From Candidatus Gemmiger excrementavium (GTDB lineage Bacteria; Bacillota; Clostridia; Oscillospirales; Ruminococcaceae), in assembly GCA_019116485.1 (NCBI GenBank), contig DXBO01000124.1, forward strand, positions 1-36,941: DNA of 36,941 nt, read 5' to 3'. The notes beneath the pieces are model-generated. The model was not told the DNA's origin. It did not search any database and saw nothing but the letters and a program-made list of their open reading frames with translations. The position numbers were made by a program, and so were the translations under genes. The first letter of the stretch is position 1; every line of letters starts with the position of its first letter. Of this stretch, positions 6,545 through 15,448 are shown in pieces.

Positions 6545-7606
6545 TCAGTCACGGCGCAGCCGGCCGGCCAGCAAATAGTAACCGGCCCAGTCCAGTTTAC
6601 CGAACAGCGGCGAGTGGGTGCGCTTGGCCTCGGCCAGGGCGTAGACCAGCCGAAGGCTGCGCCAGCGGCAGGGCAGGTAGTAGGGGCTGTAGCAGCGCTC
6701 GGCCCGCATCTGGTCCAGCAGCGCCCGCAGCCAGCTGCAGCGCAGGGCAGCGGCTGCCTTGTCCCATTTCAGGCCGGAAAGGGGCGCCGGGTCCCGGCGC
6801 AGGATGTCGGCCACTCCCTCGGCAAAGACGGTCAGTTCCGCCCGGTGCAGGGGGCGCAGGTCCTCCGGCGGGCAATGGGCCTGCAGGCAGGCGGCATTGA
6901 GCTTGGCAAAGTGTTCCGGCCAGATCTCGCAGTAATTGGTGTGGTACTTGGTGGAAAGGGTCCCGCCTCGGCTGCAGTCGTAGAAGGTCAAGGGGCTTTG
7001 CAGCACGCAGTAGTGGAAATCCGGGTCGCTGCGGCCTAGCAAGGTGATATAATCCAATACAAACTGTAAATCTTCACCCAAAGTATACTCTTTGTTGAAC
7101 TGTATGGACTGGGCATCCTGGGTGCGGTAGAGTTTGTTCCAGGGCATGGCCAGCAGGCAGTCCAGCCAGAGGCGGGCCAGGGCATTTTGGGGGCGGGTCT
7201 CAGCCCCGGTGGTCACAGGGGCGGGGTCACGCTCGTCGGTGGTGTAATGCCACAGCACAAAGTCCCGGGGCGCAGAGCGCTGGGCATCCAGCGCGGCCTG
7301 CAGGGCTCCGGGGCGCAGGGCGTCGTCGGAATCCAGAAAAACCAGGTATTCGCTGTCAGCAGCTTTCATGCCCACATTGCGGGCACAGGAAACGCCCAGG
7401 TCCTCCTGGTGGATGACTCGTACCCGGTCATCCCGGGCGGCCCAGGCGTCGCACATCGCGCCGCTCTCGTCGGGGCTGCCGTCGTCCACCAGTACGCAGC
7501 ACACCCCGCCGTCCACCTGCTGGGTCAGGATGCTGCTCACACAGCGGTCCAGGGTGGCTGCGGCCTTGTAGACCGGCACTACCACGCAGATAGCCGGGCG
7601 GCTCAT
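6545..7606 (-). CDS. Family 2 glycosyltransferase (GT-A)
   Basis: A 353-residue cytoplasmic GT-A enzyme that transfers a sugar from a nucleotide-sugar donor to a growing surface glycan. It opens with AICVVVPVYKAAATL. It carries VDDGSPDES (40-48), the metal-binding LDSDD (91-95) and a C-terminal half with MPWNKLYR and GEDLQF, the module shared by the other GT2 genes of this operon. No membrane segment is seen, so it acts on a lipid-linked acceptor made elsewhere. Its ATG overlaps the stop of the preceding gene (ATGA), with GGAGG inside that gene, so translation is coupled. It is the last gene of the operon. Donor and linkage cannot be read from sequence. Confidence 0.92.
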   Translation of the reverse strand: MSRPAICVVVPVYKAAATLDRCVSSILTQQVDGGVCCVLVDDGSPDESGAMCDAWAARDDRVRVIHQEDLGVSCARNVGMKAADSEYLVFLDSDDALRPGALQAALDAQRSAPRDFVLWHYTTDERDPAPVTTGAETRPQNALARLWLDCLLAMPWNKLYRTQDAQSIQFNKEYTLGEDLQFVLDYITLLGRSDPDFHYCVLQSPLTFYDCSRGGTLSTKYHTNYCEIWPEHFAKLNAACLQAHCPPEDLRPLHRAELTVFAEGVADILRRDPAPLSGLKWDKAAAALRCSWLRALLDQMRAERCYSPYYLPCRWRSLRLVYALAEAKRTHSPLFGKLDWAGYYLLAGRLRRD

Positions 7607-8838
7607 AGGGCACCTCCATTTTGCAGCACATCCTCCACGATGTGCACGAACTCTTCGTAGTAGCGCTGTACCGAGAACGCCTGGGCCCGCTTGGCCCCGG
7701 CCTCGCCCATCCGGGCGCAGAGGTCAGGATGTTCCTGCAGCATGCGGATGCTCCAGGCCAGCTGGTTGGCCAGGGTGTCCCCCCGCTCCACCAGCAGGGC
7801 CTGGCTGCCCTCCAGGTATTCCGGCATGCCGCCGCTGCGGGTAGCCAGCACCGGGCGGCCACAGGCCATGGCTTCCACGGCCACCAGCCCGGCGGCTTCT
7901 TCCACCAGGGTAGGCACGCAGACCAGGTCGGCCAGGCGGTAATAGTCGGGCAGGTCCTCGTTGGGAATGTAGCCGGTGAACTGTACCCGGCTGCCCAGGG
8001 CACGGGCCTGCTGTTCCAGCTTGCGCAGGAAACTGCTTTGCTGGGTGCGGCCAAAGAACGGGCTGCCCACAATGAGCAGCTTGATGTGAGCATCGTTGAG
8101 CAGGGCCATGGCCTCCATCAGCTTGTGGATGCCTTTATCGGGTTCCAGGCGCCCGCAGAACAGCACCACGAAATCCCGCTCAGAAAAGCCCAGCCGGGTG
8201 CGCAGCGCCAGCGGCGGCGGCCCGGGGCGAAAACGCTGGGTGTCCACACAGTTGTACCAGATGTAGGCATTGCGGGGGTTCATGGTGCTGTTTTTCAGGT
8301 AATCGTCCCGGATGAACCGGCTCAGCGCCAGGATACCGCCGTAGATGGTATCCATCACGGGGCTGCAGGCGGTTTGCCCGTGCAGATGGGCCAGGCACCG
8401 GCGCCGGCCAAACATGCGGCTGATGGCACTGCACTGGGTCAGGTTGCCCCCTTCGGCCACGATCAGGTCGGGGGCGGGCAGTTCCAGCGCCAGGGACAGC
8501 TGCACCTTCTGATACCAGGGGTCATAAGGGGCGGCGATGCCCAGGCATCGCTCCAGAAAGACCAGGGGCCAGTAGCGGCGGTGGCCGTGGGGCCGGGCGA
8601 TATACAGAATCTTGGTGTGCTGCAGCCCTTCAGCGGCACGGCGTGCCGCATCGTCCGGCACGCTGGCGCACAGCAGGTCCAGCCGGCCCTGCCGCTCGTT
8701 CTCGCGGATCAGATGGGTCAGCAGTGTCTCCACCGCGCCGCCCTGCACAGCGGGCACCGGCAGATCGGGCGGGGGGATCAGCAGGATGCGGGGGCGCTTG
8801 TCTTTGTCCTTGTCTTTTTCAGGTCGCAGGATCGCCAA
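7603..8838 (-). CDS. Family 4 glycosyltransferase (GT-B)
   Basis: A 411-residue GT-B enzyme. The N-terminal domain begins RILLIPPPDLPVPAVQGGAVET, giving the acceptor-side loop (PAVQGGAVET) usual in family 4. The C-terminal domain has FCGRLEPDKGI and the EX7E signature in EEAAGLVAVEAMACG that binds the nucleotide-sugar. The start is TTG with AAGGAG seven bases upstream. Just after it comes an unusual acidic/basic repeat, EKDKDKDKR, encoded by alternating GAC/AAR codons. It is translationally coupled to the next gene by an ATGA overlap, and 42 bases separate it from the preceding one. Confidence 0.92.
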   Translation of the reverse strand: MAILRPEKDKDKDKRPRILLIPPPDLPVPAVQGGAVETLLTHLIRENERQGRLDLLCASVPDDAARRAAEGLQHTKILYIARPHGHRRYWPLVFLERCLGIAAPYDPWYQKVQLSLALELPAPDLIVAEGGNLTQCSAISRMFGRRRCLAHLHGQTACSPVMDTIYGGILALSRFIRDDYLKNSTMNPRNAYIWYNCVDTQRFRPGPPPLALRTRLGFSERDFVVLFCGRLEPDKGIHKLMEAMALLNDAHIKLLIVGSPFFGRTQQSSFLRKLEQQARALGSRVQFTGYIPNEDLPDYYRLADLVCVPTLVEEAAGLVAVEAMACGRPVLATRSGGMPEYLEGSQALLVERGDTLANQLAWSIRMLQEHPDLCARMGEAGAKRAQAFSVQRYYEEFVHIVEDVLQNGGAL

Positions 8839-8880
8839 CGGTCGGCTCCTTCTGTGTTGGATTTGCCCGGGCGGGCAGTG

Positions 8881-9861
8881 TCATTTCTTCAGGGGGCACA
8901 GGCTTTCGGCGCTCATCATAGACCAGCGGGCAGCCGAAAGTTTTTCGGTCATCTTCATGTGGCGGCAGTTGGGCAGGTAGCTGATAAGCCCTTGCATCAG
9001 GAACTGCTCCTTGCTGATGGCCTTGATCAGTTCCGGGGTGGGGTTCTGGCGCACCTTGGCGCACAGGAACAGATACCGCCGCCAGCAGGCCGCATAGGCC
9101 GCGTCGATAACGGCGCGGTCAGCGTTGTTCTCCACATAAAAGCGATAGCGGTCCGCCAGGCCGTCCACGGCGTCAAAGGCATCAGGTTTGATGGTGGTAC
9201 GGCAGATACTGCCGCTGCGCAGCCGGTAGTGGTACAGCACCTTGTTGATGCACACTACTTTGTCGCAGCGCCAGAACAGCCGGTGGGCCACAAAATCATC
9301 CTCGTGCAGACGGCCTTCGGGGTAGTGCAGCAGCTTCCACACCTCGGCGCGGTAGAGTTTGTTCCAGGCCACCGTATACACGGTGCCGTTGGGGGTGTAG
9401 AACTGGTTCAGCAGGTCTTTGCCGCTGAACACCCCTTCCTGTTCGGGGCGGGTAAAGCGGGGCGGGGTGCAGCTGGCACCGTTTTCCTCCACGTCTTCCA
9501 CGGCGCACAGGGCCATGTAGGCGTCGTTGGCCTCGCAGGCTTCGTACAGGGTGGAGAGATAGTCCGGCATAACCACGTCGTCGGAATCCACAAAGGCGTA
9601 ATAGCGCCCCCGGGCCGCATCGATGCCGGTGTTGCGTGCGGCAGAAAGCCCCTGATTTTCCTGATGGAACACCCGGATGCGGGGATCCTTGGCGGCGTAT
9701 TCGTCGCAGATTGCACCGCCGCCGTCGGTGGAACCGTCATCCACCAGCAGCAGCTCAAAAGGTACGCTGATCTTCTGGGCCAGAATGCTGTCAATGCATT
9801 CTGCCAGAAAGTCCTTGGTATTGTAAATCGGCACGATCACGCTGATAGCAGTACGTTCCAT
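8881..9861 (-). CDS. Family 2 glycosyltransferase (GT-A)
   Basis: A 326-residue GT-A enzyme with AISVIVPIYNTKDFL, VDDGSTDGGG (40-49), GLSAARNTG (71-79) and the metal site VDSDD (91-95). The C-terminal half shows AWNKLYR, LHEDDF and LYHYRLRSG, a pattern typical of CpsI/EpsJ-like capsule and exopolysaccharide transferases. The ATG has AAGGGG about nine bases upstream, and three bases separate it from the stop of the preceding gene. It is most similar by eye to the neighbour at 9865-10890, suggesting tandem duplication. Confidence 0.93.
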   Translation of the reverse strand: MERTAISVIVPIYNTKDFLAECIDSILAQKISVPFELLLVDDGSTDGGGAICDEYAAKDPRIRVFHQENQGLSAARNTGIDAARGRYYAFVDSDDVVMPDYLSTLYEACEANDAYMALCAVEDVEENGASCTPPRFTRPEQEGVFSGKDLLNQFYTPNGTVYTVAWNKLYRAEVWKLLHYPEGRLHEDDFVAHRLFWRCDKVVCINKVLYHYRLRSGSICRTTIKPDAFDAVDGLADRYRFYVENNADRAVIDAAYAACWRRYLFLCAKVRQNPTPELIKAISKEQFLMQGLISYLPNCRHMKMTEKLSAARWSMMSAESLCPLKK

Positions 9862-9864
9862 CGA

Positions 9865-10890
9865 TCAATTCCCCTTCCTCAACTTGGCCGTAAGGCCGCC
9901 CCAGGCGGTGGCTGTGCGGTACAGCGCCGTGGGGCTTATGCAGAACAGTACGGCGCGCAGCTTTTCCCCGGCGGGCAGCAGCGGGCTGCGCACAAGGTCC
10001 GGCAACACGGCGTCCAGATGTTTTTTGTGGGCCATAAAATCTTTTTTCAGCGCCGCCTGGTTACCCGCCGCCCCAGCCTGGCACCAGAACTGGTAAAACA
10101 GCCGCCAATAGCGGGCCGTGGCCCAGCGGACGTATTCTTCCCGCCCGGGGCGGGTGGCAAAGTATTGCAGCCAGTCCCAGTACATGCGCAGGTCATCCAG
10201 CTTGCGCGGCGGGAAGGTCACGGTATCGGTGATCTGCCCGGAGCGGGTACGGTAGTGGTACAGGGTGTCGGGCAGGCAGTTGCAGCGCTCCCCCTCAAAG
10301 ACCCGATGCAGTACGCTGGCGTCATCGCCAAACAGCATGGTCTCGTCGTAGTGGATGCCCTTGTCCCGGAACAGGCGGATGTCAAACAGTTTGTTCCAGC
10401 TCAGGGGGCCGTAGAAACTGCCGGTCTGGAAAGCATCCAGCAGCAGTTCCTGGGCGTCCCGCACGCCGTGTTCCCCGATGGCCACCACCCGGCCCTGGAT
10501 GGTGCGGCCCTCCTCGTCGATGCAGTCGCCGCTGCAGGCGGCCAGCCGCACGCCGGGGACCTGCACGGCGTTGTAGAGCTTTTCATACATGGTAGGCTCG
10601 ATTATATCGTCGGAATCCACAAAGCCCACATAGTCGCCCCGGGCGTTGTCCAGACCGGTGTTGCTGGCACTGGCGGGGCCGCCGTTGGGTTGGTGAAATA
10701 CCCGGATACGGGGGTCGGTCTTTGCCAGTTCGTCGCACAGCGCCCCGGAATTGTCGGGGCTGCCGTCATCTACAAGCAGCAGTTCAAAATCGGTAAAGGT
10801 CTGGGCCAGGATGCTTTGTACCGTGCGGGCCAGATAGTCCTGGGTGTTGTACACCGAGGTGATGATGCTGATTTTAGGGGAATCGGCCAT
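9865..10890 (-). CDS. Family 2 glycosyltransferase (GT-A)
   Basis: A 341-residue GT-A enzyme with KISIITSVYNTQDYL, VDDGSPDNSG (40-49), GPASASNTG (71-79) and VDSDD (91-95), then SWNKLFD, FGDDAS and LYHYRTRSG in the C-terminal half. The ASN in GPASASNTG replaces the usual AARN, a mild departure in the loop before the metal site. The ATG at 10890 is preferred over a GTG three codons earlier because AAGGAG lies eight bases upstream of it and overlaps that GTG. It is the middle of three consecutive GT2 genes. Confidence 0.93.
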   Translation of the reverse strand: MADSPKISIITSVYNTQDYLARTVQSILAQTFTDFELLLVDDGSPDNSGALCDELAKTDPRIRVFHQPNGGPASASNTGLDNARGDYVGFVDSDDIIEPTMYEKLYNAVQVPGVRLAACSGDCIDEEGRTIQGRVVAIGEHGVRDAQELLLDAFQTGSFYGPLSWNKLFDIRLFRDKGIHYDETMLFGDDASVLHRVFEGERCNCLPDTLYHYRTRSGQITDTVTFPPRKLDDLRMYWDWLQYFATRPGREEYVRWATARYWRLFYQFWCQAGAAGNQAALKKDFMAHKKHLDAVLPDLVRSPLLPAGEKLRAVLFCISPTALYRTATAWGGLTAKLRKGN

Positions 10891-10914
10891 AGATGGCACT
10901 CCTTACTGCGGTAG

Positions 10915-11919
10915 TTATAAAAAACGCTGTTTTGCCAGTGTGTAGGCGGCCAGAAAACCGGGCAGACGGCAGGCAAGGCCCAGCCGGTAGGGGAGCGCCA
11001 GCAGACGGTTGGGGTCGCTGCGCAGCCGCTGCCGCAGGGCGGCACGGGCATCTGCGTCGGCCAGGATGCGGGCAAACAGAGCCCGGCGCCTGGCAAAGGA
11101 TAAGGTGCCCCGGCAGCCCGTCAACAGGCCGTACTGGTTCAGGCAAGCCCGTACCCGGCTGGTTTGGGCAAATGGGGCGGGGTCCAGACCGTTTTGCGCC
11201 AGCAGTTTTTCCAGCGCCGGACGGGTCACGGCCTCGGCGTCCAGCAGGTCACCCCGCAGGGACCGGGACAGGCTGCCGGCCTGCAAATCGTTTTGCTTAT
11301 AGTATACACCACACAGGCAATAAATGGCAGTCGTTTTTTGTAAAAAAAGTATGTTAAACAGGACATCCTCATTGATTTTGAGGCTTTCGTCAAAGCGAAG
11401 GGGGCCCAGGGTGTCCCGGCGGAACAGCTTGGGATAGGGGGCAGCCAGCAGCCCGGTGTCGAACAGCAGGGCGGGCAGCGCGTCCCCCAGGGCAGCCAGC
11501 CCGGCGTAGCGCCCCGCGGGCAGCGGTGGCACCACGTCCCGGTCAGGGGCGCTGGCCCGGCGCAGCCCGAAGAGGATCAGCTCCTCATCGGTGACGGGGA
11601 TTTTTTCCAAGGTCTGCCACAGTCCGGGCAGCAGTTCGTCGTCGGCATCCAGAAACAGCACCCAATCCCCCCGGGCGTGGTCCAGCCCGGTGTTGCGGGC
11701 GGCCCCTGCGCCGCCGTTGGGGCGGTGCAGGGCCCGGATGCGGGGGTCTTCGGCGGCCAGGGTATCGCACAGAACCCCGGTATCATCAGGGCTGCCGTCC
11801 TCCACCAGCAGCAGTTCCGCGTCGGCGGGGGCATCCCGCAGGGCGCTGGCCGCGGCGCGGCGCAGGGTGGCGGCGGCTTTGTAACAGGGGATGATGACGC
11901 TGATCGTGCAGTGCTTCAC
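10915..11919 (-). CDS. Family 2 glycosyltransferase (GT-A)
   Basis: A 334-residue GT-A enzyme with TISVIIPCYKAAATL, VEDGSPDDTG (39-48), GAGAARNTG and the metal site LDADD (90-94). The C-terminal half has PYPKLFRR instead of the WNKLYR of its neighbours, then INEDVLF and VYYKQNDLQAGS, so its acceptor pocket has probably diverged. The start is GTG at 11919, overlapping the upstream TGA (GTGA) with GGGAGG seven bases before it; the longer ATG frame to 11958 lies inside the upstream gene and lacks a ribosome site. Strand-wise codon use matches the operon. Confidence 0.9.
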   Translation of the reverse strand: MKHCTISVIIPCYKAAATLRRAAASALRDAPADAELLLVEDGSPDDTGVLCDTLAAEDPRIRALHRPNGGAGAARNTGLDHARGDWVLFLDADDELLPGLWQTLEKIPVTDEELILFGLRRASAPDRDVVPPLPAGRYAGLAALGDALPALLFDTGLLAAPYPKLFRRDTLGPLRFDESLKINEDVLFNILFLQKTTAIYCLCGVYYKQNDLQAGSLSRSLRGDLLDAEAVTRPALEKLLAQNGLDPAPFAQTSRVRACLNQYGLLTGCRGTLSFARRRALFARILADADARAALRQRLRSDPNRLLALPYRLGLACRLPGFLAAYTLAKQRFL

Positions 11920-13190
11920 GGCGTTTCCTCCCGCACAATGGTTTCGTAGATGCCCCACAGGGCAGCGGCGTTGGTGGTGGGGTCGTGGGTGGTCAGCGCC
12001 CGGGTACGGGCAGCAAGGCCCAGGGCGGCACCGCCGTCGGGCCGGGTCAGCACTTCCGTCACGGTGCGGGCCAGGGCGTCAGCATCCAGCGCCGCACCGT
12101 ACAGCCGCCCCTCCACGCCGTCGGTGAGCATATCGGGGATGCCGCCCACCGCGCTGGCCACGCAGGGCAGCCCCAGCAGCATGGCTTCCCCCAGGCTGTT
12201 GGGGCTGTTCTCGCTCAGCGAGGGCAGCAGGAACAGGTCGGCGTCCAGGTAGGCCTGGCGCATGGCGGCGGCGTCCAGGGGGCCGGTGTACCGGATATGC
12301 CCGCTTACCCCCAGCCGGGCGGCCAGGCGGCGGCAGTACCGCTGGTAGGGGAACAGCCGGTCCACCAGCGGGCGCAGCAGCGGCCCTTTGTCCAGGGGGG
12401 GCCACCCCGCAATGCGCAGCCGGGCGTCCGGCCAGCGCTCCAGGATCGCGGGCAGGGCCTGCAGTACGGTGTGCAGGTTTTTCAGCGGGTAGTTCCCCTG
12501 AGAGAGCAGCAGCACCGGAGCCCGGCCAAAGTTCCGGGGGTGCCACAGCGGCCCCTGGTAGAACAGCGGGCGCAGCGTCTCGTTGCAAGGGTAGTAGTGG
12601 GCCCCCGGGGCCAGCGCGGCCACCGCCCGGCGGTCAAAGGCGGTGCGCCCGGTAACATGGCGGGCTTTGCCCAGCAAGGCGGCCTCACTTTGGGCCAGGG
12701 CGTTGAAATTGGCCTGCAGTTTGTCCAGCTGTGCACCGGGGATCAGCCGGTCCAGTGCCCGGTCCAGCGGGGTGGAATGGCGGTAGGCTTCCGGTACGCC
12801 GTCGCACAGGTGGGCGGCGCAGTCCTGCATCACGCCCTGGATGCCTACCAGCGCCGGGATGTTCTGTTCCCGGGCGGCTTCCAGCAGGGCGGAGGCCGCA
12901 GCGTACTCGGTGCCCCAAAGATGCACCAGGTCGGGCCGGGCTTCCCGCAGCAGCCGGGGCAGGGCCCCGGTCTCCGGCAGAATGTGGTAGGTTACATCAT
13001 CCCGCGTACCGCACAGCGCTTTCCGGCGGCGCCCGTCCACACAGGCCACCGTGAGCTGCAGGTCTTTCCGCCCTTGCAGGGCGGTCAGCTGTCCGGTCAG
13101 CCAGCCGCCGCTCACATCGCTGGCGGAATCCAACCCACAAGCCAGGGCGGCCTGGGGCAGTACCATGCTCACGAGCCAGAATACATGCAT
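11916..13190 (-). CDS. Family 4 glycosyltransferase (GT-B)
   Basis: A 424-residue GT-B enzyme. The N-terminal domain contains SDVSGGWLTGQL, the glycine-rich acceptor-side loop, and ARPDLVHLWGTEY. The C-terminal domain shows LLLSQGNYPLKNLH and LLPSLSENSPNSLGEAM with the EX7E pair (E of SEN, E of GEA). The ATG at 13190 has AAAGGAG eight bases upstream; the GTG nine bases earlier overlaps that site and is rejected. It is coupled to the next gene by a GTGA overlap. The hydrophobic N-terminus (HVFWLVSMVLPQAAL) is the first beta strand of the fold and not a signal peptide. Confidence 0.92.
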   Translation of the reverse strand: MHVFWLVSMVLPQAALACGLDSASDVSGGWLTGQLTALQGRKDLQLTVACVDGRRRKALCGTRDDVTYHILPETGALPRLLREARPDLVHLWGTEYAAASALLEAAREQNIPALVGIQGVMQDCAAHLCDGVPEAYRHSTPLDRALDRLIPGAQLDKLQANFNALAQSEAALLGKARHVTGRTAFDRRAVAALAPGAHYYPCNETLRPLFYQGPLWHPRNFGRAPVLLLSQGNYPLKNLHTVLQALPAILERWPDARLRIAGWPPLDKGPLLRPLVDRLFPYQRYCRRLAARLGVSGHIRYTGPLDAAAMRQAYLDADLFLLPSLSENSPNSLGEAMLLGLPCVASAVGGIPDMLTDGVEGRLYGAALDADALARTVTEVLTRPDGGAALGLAARTRALTTHDPTTNAAALWGIYETIVREETP

Positions 13191-13213
13191 GGCGGGCACT
13201 CCTTTGTACAGAA

Positions 13214-14428
13214 TTACAGCACGGCCAGAAAATCCTCGGCCACCCGCTGCGGGGTAAATTCCGGGTACAGGGCCGCGACCTGCTCATAGGGCAGGCGGCG
13301 GCCGGTCACATCGGCCAGCCAGCGGCGCAGGGCTGCTATGGTGGCCGGCGTCACGCCGTCTTTACGGTGCAGCACCAGCGCCAGCGGGTAGCGGGCCAGA
13401 TAGGGCAGGGTGGGGTCCCTGTCGCTTACGGCCAGGTGCAGCACCGGTTTGCCGCTGCCCAGATAGCCGAACAGCTTGCTGGGCATCTGGTTGTCGTAGG
13501 CGTTGCCCAGGTTCAGCAGGATATCGGCCCCCGCCTCCAGGGCGGCGGCCTGGGCGGGGGGCAGCGGGCCGGGGCGTACAAAGCGCTCCCCCAGGGTATC
13601 GGCGGCCCGGTGGGCCGCCTCTTCAAACCGCTGCCAACCGCCTCCCGCCATGGTCAGTGTCAGGTCGGGGGCGTTCAGGGCGGCAAACAATTCCAGTGCA
13701 AAATCCGGTTCCCGCAGGGTGGGGTACAGGCTGCCGCAAAAGACGCAGCGGGTGCCGCTATGGGGCGGAACATCCGCCCCGGGCAGCAGCGCCGGGAAAC
13801 CCAGCACGCGGACCTTGCCGCGCCAGGGGGTCAGGGGGCCGCCCTCGTAATCGGGCAGGGCCTGGGGCGTGATGAAGGCGGCGTCTGTCGCATCCAGCAA
13901 TTTCCCCTCCCGGGCGAAGCCGCCGGGGGCCACATAGTCCCGGTTGCTGGCATAAGGGTCCAGCTGCCACAGCAGCTTTTTTCCGCTGATGCGGGCGGTC
14001 TCCAGGGCAAAAGCGGTGCGGTAGGGGGCGCACACCGCACATACTGCGTCAAAGTGGTGTTGTGCGTCCAGCTGCTGTACCGTGCGGCGACACTCCACCG
14101 TGCGGCGGGGGGCGTGGAGTACCAGCTGACGGAATGCCGCCGCCACCGCCGTGGGATGGGCAGCCAGCCGGGCCAGGCGCAGGGGCACCGGGGTGCCGCC
14201 CTTGGCGCCGTTCTCCAGGGCGGTGTTCATCAGCCGCTCGTCGGCAAAGGCCAGCCGGTGGGCGGTCACGCCGCGGGGCGGGGCCGGGGGCAGGGTCTGG
14301 CCGTCCCACAGTTCCAGCAGATGTACGGTGTGCCCCAGGGCGGTCAGTTCTCCGGCCAGACGGCGGCCCAGCAGGGCGTTGGCGCTGGCGGGGTTTTCTA
14401 CCGAGTCAAGGAGGAACAAAAGTCGCAT
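13214..14428 (-). CDS. GT-B fold glycosyltransferase (family 4-like)
   Basis: A 404-residue protein with a GT-B layout: MRLLFLLDSVENPASANALLG at the N-terminus, CVFCGSLYPTLREPDFALEL opening the donor domain, and DILLNLGNAYDNQMPSKLFGYLGSGKPVL near the C-terminus. The last block replaces the EX7E signature by the NxxMPSKLFxYLxxGKP type seen in a subset of family 4 enzymes. The ATG lies three bases after the upstream stop, with AAGGACAGG as ribosome site inside the upstream gene. It is less typical than the other GT-B genes here, so the donor is unknown. Confidence 0.85.
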   Translation of the reverse strand: MRLLFLLDSVENPASANALLGRRLAGELTALGHTVHLLELWDGQTLPPAPPRGVTAHRLAFADERLMNTALENGAKGGTPVPLRLARLAAHPTAVAAAFRQLVLHAPRRTVECRRTVQQLDAQHHFDAVCAVCAPYRTAFALETARISGKKLLWQLDPYASNRDYVAPGGFAREGKLLDATDAAFITPQALPDYEGGPLTPWRGKVRVLGFPALLPGADVPPHSGTRCVFCGSLYPTLREPDFALELFAALNAPDLTLTMAGGGWQRFEEAAHRAADTLGERFVRPGPLPPAQAAALEAGADILLNLGNAYDNQMPSKLFGYLGSGKPVLHLAVSDRDPTLPYLARYPLALVLHRKDGVTPATIAALRRWLADVTGRRLPYEQVAALYPEFTPQRVAEDFLAVL

Positions 14429-14431
14429 AGT

Positions 14432-15448
14432 CTACTGCCTGTCCTTCAGGAATCGGCGGCAGATGCGCCGCCACAATTTGGGGGTATGTACGGTGGCCCA
14501 GGCCGCCAGGCGGATAGTCAGGGGCAGCTTGGGGTTGCGGCCCAGCTGGGGGTCCTTGAGCCCCGCCGTGATGCCGATGTTCAACTCGCCCAGGTGGACG
14601 CGGTAGGTGTCGGCGTCGGCCCGGCGCTGGATCATGCTGGCCAGGTAGACCAGTTTTTCATAGTAAAAAGCGTTAGCTGACTGCTGCAGCTCTGGCCACT
14701 GGGGCGGTACGCTGCCCCGAATCAGCGCCGCGGCCCGGCGCTGATCGTCGATGCTCTGGGGCGGCAGGGCCCGGTGGGTGGCGCTTTCGGCGTGCTGGCG
14801 GTAATGGTAGCCCGCAAAGTCGCAGAACGCGCAGCCGGGCGCCCGCAAAAATGCCTTCCAGTTGGCTAGCAAATCTTCGTTGTAGGCCAGGCCGTTGTCC
14901 AGCATGGCTTCGGTCAGCAGACCGGCAGCATACAGCTTGTTCCACAGGCCGTAGTCCACGGCATGGTCATGGAGCAGTGCCTCCAGATGCTCCGGCGCCC
15001 GCAGGGTGCGGAAAGCAGCCGGGGCCGGGGCCTCAGCGGGGCAGGTGTCGGTGAAAGTGTCGTAGCGGCAGCAGGCCAGGGGCAGGGCGGCTTCCTGTGC
15101 GGCATTGTGCAGCGTGCGCAGAAAATCCGGGTGATACCGGTCATCGGCGTCGCAGAAAGCCAGCCAGATGGCGCCCTGCTCCCGGGCGGCCCGCATGCCC
15201 GCCGTGCGGGCGGCACTGACGCCGCTTTGGGCCTGATGCAGCACCAGGAACCGGCCATCTGCACAGGCGGTCTCGTCGCAGATGCGGGGGGAATCATCGG
15301 TGGAACCGTCGTCCACCAGGATGCAGCAGAAATTATCAAACCGCTGGGCGGCCAGGGAGTCCAGGCAGTCCGGCAGGTAGGTTTCTGCGTTGTGCACCGG
15401 CACGATGACCGCGATCTCGCACCGAGGGGCGGTGGTCTCAGGGGTCAT
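14432..15448 (-). CDS. Family 2 glycosyltransferase (GT-A)
   Basis: A 338-residue GT-A enzyme with EIAVIVPVHNAETYL, VDDGSTDDS (45-53), GVSAARTAG and CDADD (99-103) as the metal site. The C-terminal half has LWNKLYAAG, YNEDLL and YHYRQHAES, the same module as the other GT2 genes. The tail is basic (KLWRRICRRFLKDRQ), which may help membrane association. The ATG overlaps the upstream TGA (ATGA), with GGGGAGG in the upstream gene. Confidence 0.93.
   Translation of the reverse strand: MTPETTAPRCEIAVIVPVHNAETYLPDCLDSLAAQRFDNFCCILVDDGSTDDSPRICDETACADGRFLVLHQAQSGVSAARTAGMRAAREQGAIWLAFCDADDRYHPDFLRTLHNAAQEAALPLACCRYDTFTDTCPAEAPAPAAFRTLRAPEHLEALLHDHAVDYGLWNKLYAAGLLTEAMLDNGLAYNEDLLANWKAFLRAPGCAFCDFAGYHYRQHAESATHRALPPQSIDDQRRAAALIRGSVPPQWPELQQSANAFYYEKLVYLASMIQRRADADTYRVHLGELNIGITAGLKDPQLGRNPKLPLTIRLAAWATVHTPKLWRRICRRFLKDRQ

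Noticed and set aside
6352-6900. TTG-started plus-strand frame beginning with an arginine-rich, signal-peptide-like stretch downstream of module B
   Set aside because: It passes through the intrinsic terminator at 6444-6480 and then runs antisense to a glycosyltransferase; no ribosome site precedes it.
8821-8838. KD-repeat at the start of the 7603-8838 transferase as a frameshift artefact or repeat element
   Set aside because: The reading frame continues cleanly into the GT-B domain and the start has a good ribosome site; it is a short low-complexity N-terminus.
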